A DNA stretch of 64,000 bases, taken from the NCBI RefSeq assembly GCF_963169125.1, contig NC_084800.1, positions 150,532,397 to 150,596,396 of the forward strand, in the 5' to 3' direction. The translations under genes and the position numbers were made by a program. This document shows positions 34,836 through 47,089 of the stretch, piece by piece. How positions within the stretch are numbered: position 1 is the stretch's first letter; every line of letters begins with the position of its first letter. The notes under the pieces were generated by a model that saw only the letters and a list, made by a program, of their open reading frames with translations, made no database searches and was not told where the DNA came from. Origin of the DNA: Humulus lupulus (lineage: Eukaryota; Streptophyta; Magnoliopsida; Rosales; Cannabaceae).

Positions 34836-36298
34836 AAGCGCTTTTAGTTTTCATCGAACTTGAGGCTGGTCCGACATTAATGCTCTTGTTGAGTCATCTA
34901 ATGCAAATGTCGATCAGATCTTATCTTTTATCAGCTCTGCGTTCATGACGCTTATGCCGTTTCTGGCACCTAGGTCGGTAACACACGACCAATGCCAAAT
35001 CTAAGTGATCAGGGCCATGCACAAGTAAGAAATGCTACCAAACATATATCATATGTTAAATATCCAAATACAGGGCATTCAACATGCTTACTTAACCATT
35101 TCAAGCACAATTAGGATTATGCATAAACACAGAGGCTCAAGCTCTGAACAATCTCATATTCAATATTCATGGCATGCCCTAATCACATGTTTCTCGTGCA
35201 TCACATGCATCACACTTAAACATCCAACATGTCTCAAGAATAACTATATACAAGTGAGCAAGATTGCTAAACATTCAATATGCTATCAATGTTCACATTT
35301 AAACATCCAACAGGCATCAAGAATAACCATGCATGTCACATATGGGGTGCAGTTTTCTTACCTTTGGTCCAAGCACAGGTTACTAATAAACAAGCCACAA
35401 GCATGATCCTTACTCCAAGCCTCTAGTAATAACATAGTCACAACCACAAATGATGATCCAATGAGTTCAAGTTCTAAAACCAATCCCGAAACCAAGACCT
35501 AGCCTTCGAGACATCAAATCCCACTAAACCGGGTAGTAGGAACGATCCTGAGGCCTGAGGTTTGAGTTACCACACTCAAAACATTAATTTTTCCAAAAAC
35601 AGCACCAAGCACCGTTGTCCCCTATCCAAGCGCCGCGGCCCCCAACACACACACAACCTTCCACCTGCTTCTTCGAGCCTGAGCCGTGGTGCCCAAGAAC
35701 AGAGCCGCGGCCCAACCTCAGAACAGCCATTTTTCCCCGTTTTCAACCTTTTAAAACATCCCAAAAACATATCCAAACATCTCCAAACTCAAAAATCAAA
35801 GTTCCCAAACATCCCCATGATCCAAAACCCACAAATCCCAAGCTTCAATTCAATCAAAAACTCATCAAAACACAAAGTCCAATTCAAGCTTAAAAACTTT
35901 AAAAAACTTAGAACTTAAAACTTGGATTACCTTCGATTGAGTTGTTTCCAACTAAATCCTCCGGCTAATAAGCTTCTAATCTTCCCTAGGATCTCTATGC
36001 CTCGATCCTCGCTTGAATTCGAGTCCTAGAACTCAAGTTACCTTCGAAAATGGGATCAGGAGACGAAAAGGGAACTTAGGGGGAGAGAGAACGTACAAAA
36101 CGTTCTTTTTATTTCTTTAAAGGTTACTTCAAGCTTAAGTAGCTTCAAACAAACCCTAACGCTCGGGGTCCCGAAAACGTCCCTGGGTGCAAAATAGTCA
36201 AAACCTCCAGAATTTCCCCTGATCTTACTAACTCCCAATTTATCACCAAATATTGATTCCCATTACCCAATAACCCAGTAATGCTCTAAATATCCCTT

Positions 36299-37110
36299 GA
36301 TAAAACCCAAGTGTAGTAACTCCTGCAATCGAATCTTTAGTTCCTTCAGCTCTACCGGAGCCATCCTATAAGGTGCCCTAGACACAGGCTTTGTCTCTGG
36401 CACTAATTCAATGACAAACTCTATCTTCCTATGTGGAGGTAACCCTGGCGGATCCTCTGGAAAAAAATCCAGAAACTTACATACCAATTTGGTCTGTACT
36501 GGTCCCACTGGCACGACCTGAGTGGTATCCACCGCACTAGCTAAGAACCCCATGCATCCCCCTGCAATAGGTCTCTAGCTCTAAGTACAAATATCATAGG
36601 TATACGAGGTCCATGCACAGTGCCAACTAATAGAAAGGGGTCCTCACCCTAGGCTTAAAGGTTACCATATTCTTCTTGCAATATATCATTGCCCCATACT
36701 TCTCTAACCAGTCCATACCCAGAATTATGTCAAAGTTGGTCATAACCAACTCTACCAAGTCAACGGACAATTCCCTACCATCCACTATCACTGGCAGTGA
36801 TCTGACCCACCTCCTGGAAACCACTAACTCCCAGTAGGTAACATAGTACCAAACCCCATAAGATAAAAGTCACACGGCCTACACAATCAATCTATAATCC
36901 TACTAGCAACAAAAGAGTGTGTAGCACCCGAGTCAATCAAAACAGTATAAAGGGTCCCAGCGCTAGAAATCTGATCTGTAACCACCAAGGGACTAGCCTC
37001 AGCCTCTGCTTGGGTCAAGGTGAACACCTGAGCTGGCACCAGGTTGTCCACCTTCTTGGGCTCTTCCTTTTTGGCATTCGGGCAGTCCTTCTTCAAGTGT
37101 CCCACACTCT
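36299..37110 (-). pseudogene. Element A protease and RT N-terminus
   Basis: The protease reads VLIDSGATHSFVASRI (DSG intact) in 36887-37105, then VDGRELSVDLVEL and DIILGMDWLEKYGAMI (36627-36824). RT begins KFLDFFPEDPPGLPPHRKIE and APYRMAPVELKELKIRL. The frame runs into LTR H after LGFI. About 22 codons present in related element E (the PSFSPWGAP region) are absent on both sides of the H insertion. Confidence 0.8.
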
Positions 37111-38130
37111 CGCAAACGAAGAAGGACTTCGCCCAACATTCCCCAATATGGCGCCTCCTACAACGAGTACACTCTGGGAATGCTTTCTAGGTCTCATCAC
37201 CATCCTGGCAGCCTATTTGTATGCCCCGTGGCCTCCTATCTAGCCCTGGAGCTGAAATTGTATCTGGAGTCTTTTTCCTATGGTCACTAGGGCCTTCGCC
37301 CCTACCAAAGCCTGCAAATGGAGGTCTCGGCCTCCTAGAATCCATTCTGGTCTCATTCTCACACCATATTCTCTACGCATTTAGCTTTGAGCTTCTTCTC
37401 CACAACCTGTGCATAGGTAGTTGCTCCTAGCACAGTTGTAATACAAACATCCCGGACTATCATAGGTTGTAGCCCCTGGAAAAATGTCTCTCTTCTAGTC
37501 CCATCAGTGGGCACCATATCCCCGACAAACTTTGCCAATCTATCGAACTTCAAGGAATAATTAGTCACTGTCATGTTGCCCTGAAGTAACTTACTGAACT
37601 CCTAAGCCTTCGCAGCTTTGACTGCGTCATTGCAGTATTTCTCATTGTACAGTGTTCTGAATTCTTCTCATTCCATAGTATTCAATGCCCTGGTCTGGGA
37701 TACCCCCTCCCACCAAATTCAGGCATCCTCCCAAAATATGTAAGTGGTGCAGGCCACTCTCTCATTACCACGTACCCTCATAAAATCCAGGATGGTGGTT
37801 ATCATAGTCATCCACTGTTCAGCCTTCAATGGGTCTAAGCTGCCCTAAAAAACTGGAAGTTGATGTTTTCTAAACATCTCTTACAGGGGTTCCCATCTAT
37901 CTTCCCCTTCCTTGGGTTGTACTGCCGCTGGTAGCTCTGGCTGTAACACTACCGGTACCGAGGACTGTAGGTTCCCTACTGAACATGCTGCTGTCTCAAG
38001 AGGCGAATCTCATCTTCCTGCCTCTATAACTTGGCTTGCATATCAGCAAGCACATGTTGCCAGTTTTCTGGAGCAGGTGGTGGGGCCTGGGCCTGGTCAT
38101 TCTCTTCCCTGGCCTGTATCTCTTAGCTAG
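37040..38130 (-). pseudogene. Element A Gag, decayed
   Basis: The capsid-like domain is readable at 37359-37574 (MTVTNYSLKFDRLAKF, FFQGLQPMIVRD), with more in another frame upstream (IWWEGVSQ). The knuckle region near 37060-37170 reads FFVCESVGHLKKDC: the first Cys has become Phe. A preceding CTRCRRRHIGEC resembles the extra Cys/His cluster of this family. Multiple stops. Confidence 0.7.
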
Positions 38131-38802
38131 CCAACCTCTCTCACCTTTAAGGAAGCATATAGATAACTATTCCACTCTGCAGTGGTCAAATTGGCTAATA
38201 GGTAAGTAATAACTATACCTTTTACCGCCTAACGATCCAAGACCAAACAAACAAACATATGCAATGCTAATAAGCATGCCAACACATAATACACTCAATC
38301 ATGGTGCTAATAAGCACTTCTTGATATTCATCAGCAAATAACAATGCTAATAAGCATTTCTGGCATTCATAAGCAATTAATGATGCAAATAAGCATGTTC
38401 AAGCATTTATACATGTATAGCAATGCTAATAAACATGTTATTTAATCCCTGCCAATATTAACAGTGTTAATAAGCATTTCCTGGCCTATATGCAAATAAC
38501 AACACCAATGAGTGTGTCCTAACATACATGTCCATATAACAACGTTAATAAGCGGTTCCTTTGCATTCACAAGCGATAACAGTGCTAATAAGTATGTTCT
38601 TTATCATTCATGCAACAGTCAAGGGCCAAACCCTATAAGAATATCTCATGCTCCCTAATCAAGAATACAAATAAGGCACATACATTTATTTAACCATTTA
38701 AGCACTTAGTCACATAAGTATTTACCAAACACTGAGTTGAGCTATTCTTTGGTGGCGAGTGTACATGCCTGGCTAGTCTTCAGGAACCCTTAAACCTTGG
38801 GA
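38131..38802. other. Leader of element A with expanded degenerate repeat array
   Basis: Non-coding DNA between gag and the primer site. From about 38253 to 38612 the word aatgctaataagcat recurs about nine times at irregular spacing of 35-60 bp. Element E has only one such word in its leader (near 51413). Confidence 0.75.
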
Positions 38803-38814
38803 GCTCTGACACGA
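38803..38814 (-). other. Primer-binding site of element A, decayed
   Basis: The plus strand reads gctctgacacga. The intact form in element E is gctctgatacca, complementary to initiator tRNA-Met (TGGTATCAGAGC on the sense strand). It lies three bases inside the LTR end at 38818. Confidence 0.75.
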
Positions 38815-38817
38815 AGT

Positions 38818-38847
38818 TGTAACGTCCTCCTTATCCAGGACCAGTAA
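38818..38847 (-). repeat. First 30 bp of the 5' LTR of element A
   Basis: TGTAACGTCCTCCTTATCC matches the start of A's 3' LTR (TGTAACGTCTTCCTAATC). The continuation, gttacactgtgtacttta, is found at 54333-54408, beyond element E. Confidence 0.8.
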
Positions 38848-39187
38848 TGTAACGCCCTGGGTAACCAAGAATATTACACAGTGTATTTAAAATAGATCAA
38901 GACTTGCTAATTAAGTCATGTTAACAAAAAATGTTTTTAAAGTCAATTGACAGGTTAGGGTTAAAAGATTTTGATCATAAAATGGTTGACTTTCATTAAA
39001 ATAAGAGTTTGATAAACGAGATCCCAAAAATAATGTTTACAAGGCAGTTACAACCCTTAAAAGTTAATACAATTGCAGCCAGCCTAAATGGAAAAATATA
39101 ATTTTAACTCTAGTCCCTGTAAATCCCTCGGTCGTGGCGGTTGAGCAGCCGCCGATGTAACGCCCTGGATAACCAATACCGTTACAT

Positions 39188-40390
39188 TGTTATATTATTT
39201 TATAATATAATGCAATATTGTATTATATTATAATATAATGTTTTAGATTAAATAAATGTGACAAAGTGTGTTACATATTGTAACATATAATAGAGAGTTA
39301 CAATATTTAGATATATGAGATATATCCAAATAATGTAACATATTTGGTGTTACAAATTTGTAACTTCCAAATATTACCCTTTATTGTGTAAATTTGTTGT
39401 TACACAATATTGAGATGAATTTCATAAAGCCATATGTGATATGGCTGCTAGAGATATGATTTTAACCCCAATAATGTGTTTTGGGAGTTACAAAATCATT
39501 TGGGAGGGTTTGGAACCGTTTGGAAAAACAACACATTTTTTAGTGCTGAAAATGGTCGGTGGCCGCGGCCTGTGGGACATGGGCTAGTGGTTGTGGCCAC
39601 TAATGTCTCTGGCCGCGGCCACAGGCTAAAAACTGACAATTTTTGAGTTTTTTCAATCTTTGTTGAACGGCTCAAAAAACCCAAATTACTCCCAAATCTC
39701 ATTTTTAATTCCATATTAATCCAATTAAACATTGGTAACAACCATGGGGGTTGGTGGAATTTGAAATTCAAAGGGTGTCTCTAAACTCTATAAATAGGAG
39801 CCTATTGCTCACTTGTAAGACACAACATTTCTATCCATTAGAGCACTTGGCTAGAAACACCTTGAGGCTTGATAATTCCATAAAGCATTTCCTATAATCT
39901 GTGAGAGATCCCTTAGTGCTTGATTTAGGGGGAAATGAGCTTTTGGACAAAGGTTTCAAACCTTGTTCAAGTTGGTAATCCCCAACACTCTTCACTTTGG
40001 TTGTGTGAGTGAGAGTTTATTGTTTTTGTTCTTGCTCTTATTTTCTTCTATTTACTTTTCTACTATAAGTGTGAGTGAGTGAGGATTACTTTTCTTGCTC
40101 TTATTTTGTTCTTGCTCTTATTTCTTCTTGTTCTATTTACTTGTACTTTTGTTTAAGAGTTGTAATCCTTTTATTTCCTTTTGTTCAAACACTTATAGTT
40201 TATTTGTATCTTTTGTAATAGAGTTGTATTTTCTATTTCTATCATCTTACATCTCCTTTTCCTTTTATTTGTATTTTTCAGTTATAGAGTTGTAACTTTT
40301 TTTTAAATCAATCATTATTATTTGTAATATATTGCATAGAGTTGTAATTTCTTACCATTTCCATCGAGGCAAATATATATTTTCCTAACA
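39188..40390 (+). repeat. Solo LTR B, 1,203 bp, different family
   Basis: Ends are TGTTATATTA and CCTAACA (TGTTA/TAACA). Flanks are tacat (39183-39187) and tacac (40391-40395), a target duplication with one change. A TATA box (TATAAATAG, 39788-39796) gives the plus orientation. Two copies of ggccgcggcc occur near 39560 and 39610. The 3' third is T-rich with repeats of cttgctcttatt. Its superfamily (copia or gypsy) cannot be told without internal sequence. Confidence 0.85.
39788..39796 (+). promoter_or_regulatory. TATA box of LTR B
   Basis: TATAAATAG followed by GAGCC, about 600 bp from the LTR start, a normal place for the U3/R boundary. Confidence 0.6.
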
Positions 40391-41978
40391 TACACTGTGT
40401 AGTTAAAATAGTGCAGGACTTGTTAATCAAGCATTTTATTAAAAATGTGATCCTAAGGTTAGCAATTTGATTAGGGTTAAAATATTTTGATCATACAGTT
40501 AATTTTTTTCATTTAATAGATGTTTGGTACATGGGATCCCAAAAACAGGGTTAAAGTGTAATTTACAAACTCTCTCAAAATTTATATATAATCAGCGGCC
40601 ACTCTAATGGAAAAATACAAGTTTTAGGCTTCTGTCCCTGTACTTTCCTCGACCATGGTGGACGAGCAACTGAAAATGTACACCTCACCCCCAGAGCTTT
40701 CCAACTCATGGTTGATCCAGCTTACCCTTGCCTTTACCTGCACCACGTAGCACCTGTGAGCCAAGGCCCAACAAGAAAACCAAAACAACAATTACATGTA
40801 ACAATAAAAACATTCAATCAAGCTTATCTCATATAAACATAAAACAAATTATAGATATTCAATTAATTAATGACAATCACGTAATCTCAAGTAATTAGGG
40901 TTGGCACCCTTAGGCCAAGTCCCCAGTCAATCTAGCTGGCCCCGACTCACTTACGTCGAGCTGTGCTCCGTATGCTTACCATTTGCCCTGGCTCCCTTAG
41001 GCTGGTGATTCTTATATGATAAATTAATATTACAAACACATATTATAAGCAACCAATAATTGGGAATCTCAGTCCCGTTCATAACCGTGCAGGGTGCAGT
41101 TTTCTTACCTTGAATTTCTAGCGGAGATAATAGAGCGGTCTCGAGCACGATCCTCACTCTTGAGCCTTGGTGATAAACCTAGTCACAATGTCCAATAGTT
41201 ATTTATCAACTTCTAATCCAAATAAATACTTAAGAGATAAAAACTATCCTTCGGGACCTCAATTTCTTCTAAATTGGGTAGTAAAAATTGTCCTAAGTGC
41301 TTAGGTCTGAACCCTTAAGCCTCACCAACCTTAAAAACCAGTATAGGGAAAAACCTCTAGGCGGGCCGCGACCTAGCCCTTAGGGTCGCGACTTGCCTCT
41401 AAGTCAGAGATCAAGAACCCAAGCCATAGGGGAGGCAGGCCGCGACTTGCCTCTTAGGGTCGCGGTGCGCCCCCAAGTCAGAGAGCATACCCAGGCCCTT
41501 TTGGGCACATGCGGCGCGACGCCCTAGAGCTAGGTCGCGGCGCGCCCCCTTTGAACCCATAAATTTTGGGTTTTCTCCAACCCTTTCCAGCCAATTTTTC
41601 CCATAATTCAACTCAGAATAACCTCCCAACCAAAGTAAGTTTTAGCTACGAATCTAAGACTTTTAATCATCCAATAAAACACAAAATCACAACAATACAT
41701 ACTGAAGTTTCTACCCCAAATCATCAGCTATTTATAACCCAAAACCCAGTCTAATTCCACACCGATACCAGAATTCCTTGATATGACCAATGATAAGGAA
41801 CTTAACTCAATTATGATTGAATTTCCTCAAGCTACAACCTCCAATCTTTGTGCTCAAGCCCCAACTATACCCCTTGGATTCCAAAGCATCCATTTCTCCA
41901 AATTCCTTCCAAAAGTCCAGCTTCAAGCTTAAACTTTTCAGTCCTTCAATTCATTCAGCTGATCAAACTCAATCACCA

Positions 41979-42012
<34 letters not shown>

Positions 42013-42013
42013 G
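41979..42013. repeat. (AG)12 then G12 tract in LTR C
   Basis: A dinucleotide run passing directly into a 12-G homopolymer, then more GA-rich DNA. Same relative position as the tract in the A LTR. Confidence 0.95.
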
Positions 42014-42212
42014 GAGAAATCGTGAGAGAGACGAGAGAGAGAGCTTTCCTTCAGTTTCTGGTTATTTCTTAGAGTTACTAGCTAATCCTGGGTGTTTTGT
42101 CTAAGTATATCCTTGCTTAACAAAAGACTATTTTTCCCCTCAAACCTATTAGTCTTTAAATTTTTCCTAGGGTAAATTGGTCATTCCACTCCCAGTTCCC
42201 GCTAATTCCTCA

Positions 42213-44754
42213 TGTAATGACCCAAAATTACTATTAAGGCTTAATGGGCCTTGATTAGTGTGTCAGGAGGGCATAATTGGTTAATGTGTGATTAAATGCA
42301 TGATTATGTGACATGTATGATTATATGATTATATGGATATGTGAAATGCATGTTTATGAGTATTAAATATGCATGTGAGCCCTATTTAGCTTATAAGGGC
42401 ATATTTGTAATTTTGGCACGTTGAGGGCATAAGTGTGATTATATGTGATAAATTGTTGAGACCACATTATTATGTGGATATATTTGCAATACATGGCTCG
42501 ATACGGTCCTAGTGAGCAGACTGGCGAAATAGTCACGGCGGGGATTTATACCCGGCTCGGGGGAGCCTGGGGCTATTTTTGAGAATTTAGAAAATATATC
42601 GGGGATTATTAGACATTGGATAAATAATTGGAAGTTAATTTGAGGACGAGATTTATTGGTAAATGTTAGGATCATTGGAGGAATTAGCGAGCACTGGGGA
42701 GAAATGACCCATTTGCCCTTAGAACAATCAAAGAATTTAGGATTATATGGATGGGCATAATGGTCTTTTCATAGGTAAGGGATATACTCAGAATTATTAG
42801 AATAAAACAGAAGAAAGAAGAAACCTCCTGCTCATTCTCTCTCTCTCACGCACTCTCTCTCTCTCTCCCTTATGGAACATTGAAGCTAAGGAAAAAGGGC
42901 AGAAGGAATTCAGACTTAAGGCTGGAGTTTTGGAAGGGAATTTAGCTGGGAAAAAGCTAGGAATTGAAGATGGAATTGGTGTGGTTTCAGCCATAGTTGA
43001 GGTACGGTTTCAATTTTAAATTGCATTGTGTAGGGTTGAGTACTTTGAGGCTTGGAACATGTGTTTATTCTAGAATTTTGATGGGGATTTAGATAAAGTG
43101 AAGCTCTAGAACTAGGGGTTTAAGCTCAGAATTTGAAGGTGGAAGCTTGTGAGAAGTTAGTCATAATTGAGGTAAAATTCTGATTTCCTACCTTTGAATT
43201 ATTGATTGGATTTTGATAGAGTTTCTTGGGTGATAATAGCTGATGAGTTGGGGATAAGGACTTTGGTTTTGTTGCTAAGGTTTTGGGGATTAAAAAAAAA
43301 GGGTGTTATAGTCTTTAATTCGTAGCTGATTTGGTGTTGAATTGAGGGGAGATGATAGGGCAAATTCTGGATAGAGTCTTGGTGTTCTTGGCTGGGAAGA
43401 AGAAGAGAAAACCTAGATTTTATGGATTCGAAGGGGGCGCGCTGCGACCCAGCCTGGGGGGCATCATGATACGTGTGGCCATTTTGGCCTGGGGATGTCT
43501 CTGACTTGGGGGTGCGCCGTGACTCACTAGGCCAAGTCGCGACCCGCCTCCCCTTTTGGCTGGGGTCCTTGCTCTCTGAGCCTAGTCACGGCCCGCCTCC
43601 CCTTTTGGCTGGGGTCCTGGACTCACTAGGCCAAGTCGTGACCCACTGAGCCTAGTCGCGACCCACCAAGGGATTTTAGCCTTAGTTGTTTCTAGAATTG
43701 GTAAGCTTTAGGGATTCAAACCTAGGCACTCGGGACAATTTCTACTACCCGGTTTAGTAGAAATTGAGGTCCCGGAGGCTAGTTTCTATCTCCTAAGTGT
43801 TTGTTTGGATTGGAAATTTATGGATACCCGTTGGCCTTTGTGACTAGGTTTATCACCAAGGCTCGGGGATGAGAATCATGCTCGGGATCATTCCATTATC
43901 TCTGACGACATTAAAGGTAAGAAAACTACACCCCTTGTGTGGATGTGTTGGGACTGAGATTCCCTATATTTGAATACAAATGTTGTATGATTATGATATG
44001 CCATGTGAGCATGAAATAAATGGCGGGTTTGATATTTGCGCACAAGACGCGGCTCGGCCACTCATAGCTGACGTCAGCTAGATAATCACTGAGCTCAGCC
44101 TAAGGGAGCTGGAGTCAGTGGGTTAAATACAGGGCACGACCTAAGGGCGTCAACCCTGAGTATTGATATGTTTGCCATTGCTAATCTATTTCTTATAGTT
44201 TGTTAAATACTGGGATGAATGGCTTGTGAATCATTGATTGTCCTCTCTAATTAGGTGACTGTTATGACATGCTGAATAATTGGTTAACTGTTTTATAAAT
44301 CATTTGATTGTTATTATTTATTATACTTTGCTATATGGATTTCTTGCCGGGCTTTGGCTCACGGGTGCTACGTGGTGCAGGTAAAGGCAAGGGTAAGATG
44401 GATCAACCATGAGTTGGAGAGCTCTGGGGGCGAGGTGTACATTGTCAGCTGCTCGTCTGCCACGGCCGAGGGATTGTACAGGGACAGAAATCCAATAATG
44501 TGTATTTGCCATTAGAGTGGCCTTGGCTTGTATTTGACTTTTGGAAGTTTGTAAATTTTTCCTTTAACCCTGTTTTTGGGATCTCATGTACTAAATGTTT
44601 ATTTAAATGAAAAATTATTCGTTTATGTCCAAGTCTTTTATCCCTAACTAGTTTAGGACTTTAGGAGCACGTTTTCAACTAAACGACTTGATTAGCAAAT
44701 CTTGCACTACTTTAAACACAAAATGTAACGGTCTTGGTTACCCAGGTCGTTACA
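42213..44754 (+). repeat. Solo LTR D, 2,542 bp, plus orientation, inserted in LTR C
   Basis: Ends are TGTAATGACCC and CCAGGTCGTTACA. A perfect target duplication cctca flanks it (42208-42212 and 44755-44759). Sense-strand order: U3, CT-rich tract (about 42833-42868), GC-rich motifs (43436-43670), donor-like GGTAAGAAAACTACACC (43916), and acceptor-like GGTGCAG (44374-44380). Confidence 0.92.
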
Positions 44755-47089
44755 CCTCAAGTGTTCCTAGCATTCCCCAATTAACCCCGTCATGTCTAAC
44801 TATTTACCAATCAATTATTCAATATCTAATAATTCCCAAAAATACCCCTAAGCTTCCCCGAGCCGGGTATTAAACCCCGCTGTGACTATTTCGCTAATCC
44901 CCTCACTAGGACCATCTCGAGCCATACACTGAAAATATATCTACATAATAATGTGGTCTCAACAATTTATCACAAATAATCACATTTATGCCCTTAACAT
45001 GCCAAAATTACAAATATGCCCTTATAAGCTAGAAATGGCCCACATGCATATTTCATACTCATAAACATGCATATCACATAATCATGCATTTTAACCATTT
45101 AATCACACATATACCAATTATGCCCTCCCTGTATGCTAATCAAGGCCCTTAAGCCTTATTAGTGAATTTTGGGTCGTTACAGCCGATGTACACACCATCC
45201 CCAAAGCTCTCCAACTCATGGCTGGTCTAGTTTTCCATTGCCTTTACTTGCACCACGTAGCACCCATGGGGCTTAGCAAAAAAACTAAATTCAACAAGCA
45301 CAGATATCAACAGAGTGTGCATAGTAAACTTAGATCATCTAGTTCAATCAATAGCAGAATACAAGCATTAAGCTAGGCTACAGTAAACAGTTTAATCCAA
45401 ACATATAATACAATCTTAATACAATTAATTAGGTGTCGGCACCCTTAGGCCGAGCCCTTTAGTTATTTAGCTGATCCCGGCTCACTTAGTCGAGCTGCAT
45501 TTAGCACGCTTAACATCAGCCTCGACTCCCTTAGGTCGGACTTTCACATCAAACATAACAAATATACAAGTTGCAAAACACACAATCGAAAGCAGCGCGA
45601 GGTAACCTACCTATCAAGATATTTTCAATCACAAATACATTAATAATCTCACTATATTCGTTTACAGGGGATCTCAGCCCCATTCACAACTCGGGTGCAG
45701 TTTTCGTACTTCGGATCCCGAGCTGAAGATCTATAGCAGTCTCGAGCAAGATCCTTAATTGCGATCCTTAATGGTAACCCTAGTCACAAGCAAAAATGGT
45801 TAACTATTAAAATCCAACCCAATTAAATCCTTTGGAATAAAATACTAGCCTCCCGGACCTTGAATTATACTAAACTGGGTAGTAGAATTCTTCCTGAGCG
45901 CTTAGGTTTAAGTTCCCGAGCCCAAAAAAACATACTTTTGCTAAGGCTGCCTAGGCGGGCCGCGACCTGGCCCTAAGGGTCGCAGCACGCCCCCAAATTT
46001 GAGGTGACAGCCCCAGATCCTAGGGGTAGGCGGCCCGCGACTTGCCCTTTAGGGCCGCGGAGCACCTGCAAAACAGCAAGGCCCCAAGGGATTCTGGGGT
46101 CACGCGGGCCGCGACACCCAAGACTTGGGTCGCGGCGCACCCCCGTGAACCCAGAAATCCTTGGGTTTTTCCTGCGTTTTCTCCCAACCTAATTCATCAA
46201 AATCTAACCCAACATGTACCAGAACCAGAAATTGAGCCACTATACCTCAATAATCTACTCAGAGCAACACAACCTCCTAAAATTCTAACAAAAAATCCTC
46301 CTAAAAACCCATAATTCATCAAAACCCCTTTGAAACTTAAGAGCTTAAGAACACCTATACTAACAGCAGAATTTCTCCAAACAATCAAAGCTTAAACCTT
46401 ACCTTGATGATGTATTCAATCCTTGAGCTGATTCCCAAACACATCAAACCTTAATTCTTCACTTCCTTAGCCTAGGATCCTAAAAAATTCCACAAATTCC
46501 AAGCATCCAAAGAGAGAGAAAGAACGTGAGGAGTGAGGGAGCTGAGAGAGAAAGTCTTGGTATTTTATGGTTATTTCCTAAAGTTTCCCTAAACTTATCC
46601 CTTACATAAGTGACCAAATTACCCTTATAGTTATCTCAGTCCTTTATTTCCCATGAGGGCAAAATGGTCATTAGCCCCGATTCTTGCTAATTCCTCGAGT
46701 CATTCTACAAATCCCCAATTAGTCCCGACATGCCCAACTAGTTACCAAATACTTACCCGTTTCTCGATAAATCTCAAATATATGTTAAATTTTCCAAAAT
46801 ACCCCTAGGCTCACCATGAGCCGGGTATTAAACCCTGCTGTGACTATTCTGCTAATCCGCTCACTAGGTTCGCCTCGAGCTGAACAGTGCAAATATATCT
46901 ACATAATAATGTGGTATCAGTCATTCAACACATATAATCACATTTATGCCCTCAACAGGCCAAAATTACCATGTATGCCACGTAGTCACACATTTATTCA
47001 ATTAATCACACATATATCAGATTATGCCCTCCCGACACGCTAATCAAGACACTAAACCTTATTAGCATTTTTTTGGAACGTTACAACTA

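Larger units (their letters stand above)
31589..36298 (-). repeat. LTR H inside element A pol, right end deleted; contains solo LTR I
   Basis: The plus strand starts TGTAACGCCCTACACTCC at 31589. The sequence runs to 31924, is interrupted by LTR I, and resumes at 34239. It loses homology near 36298, in the stretch that in other copies precedes the last 350-400 bp of the LTR. There A's pol frame resumes (…LQELLHLGFI). No matching right end or target duplication is present, so a deletion took the LTR edge and the adjoining RT codons. Confidence 0.7.
39156..45181 (-). repeat. Solo LTR C, with LTRs B and D nested inside
   Basis: Ends are TGTAACGCCC (39156) and GGGTCGTTACA (45181), flanked by a perfect target duplication gccga (39151-39155 and 45182-45186). 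Net length without B and D is about 2.27 kb. Inside is an (AG)n-G12 tract (41979-42013) and three GC-rich motif copies (41362-41550). A fragment of a related LTR sits at the same place in the other LTR of E. Confidence 0.92.
38848..47085 (-). repeat. 3' LTR of element E, split by LTR C
   Basis: Pieces are 38848-39155 and 45182-47085, about 2.2 kb in all. Ends are TGTAACGCCCTGGG and GGAACGTTACA. It is followed by the polypurine tract (GTAGAAGGGGATAGT, minus strand, 47086-47100). The GC-rich triple motif lies near 45956-46140. Confidence 0.85.

Noticed and set aside
38253..38612. CRISPR-like or regular satellite array
   Set aside because: Spacing is irregular and repeats are degenerate; it is a plant retroelement leader.
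39188..40390. LTR B as a host gene promoter with 5' UTR
   Set aside because: TG..CA ends, a target-site duplication and lack of any downstream coding frame show it is a solo LTR.
46004..46314. Arg/Pro-rich frames in LTR of E, and similar ones at 33021-33285, 41411-41629 and 62564-62785
   Set aside because: They follow GC-rich LTR motifs where stops are rare; frames are not preserved between homologous LTRs.
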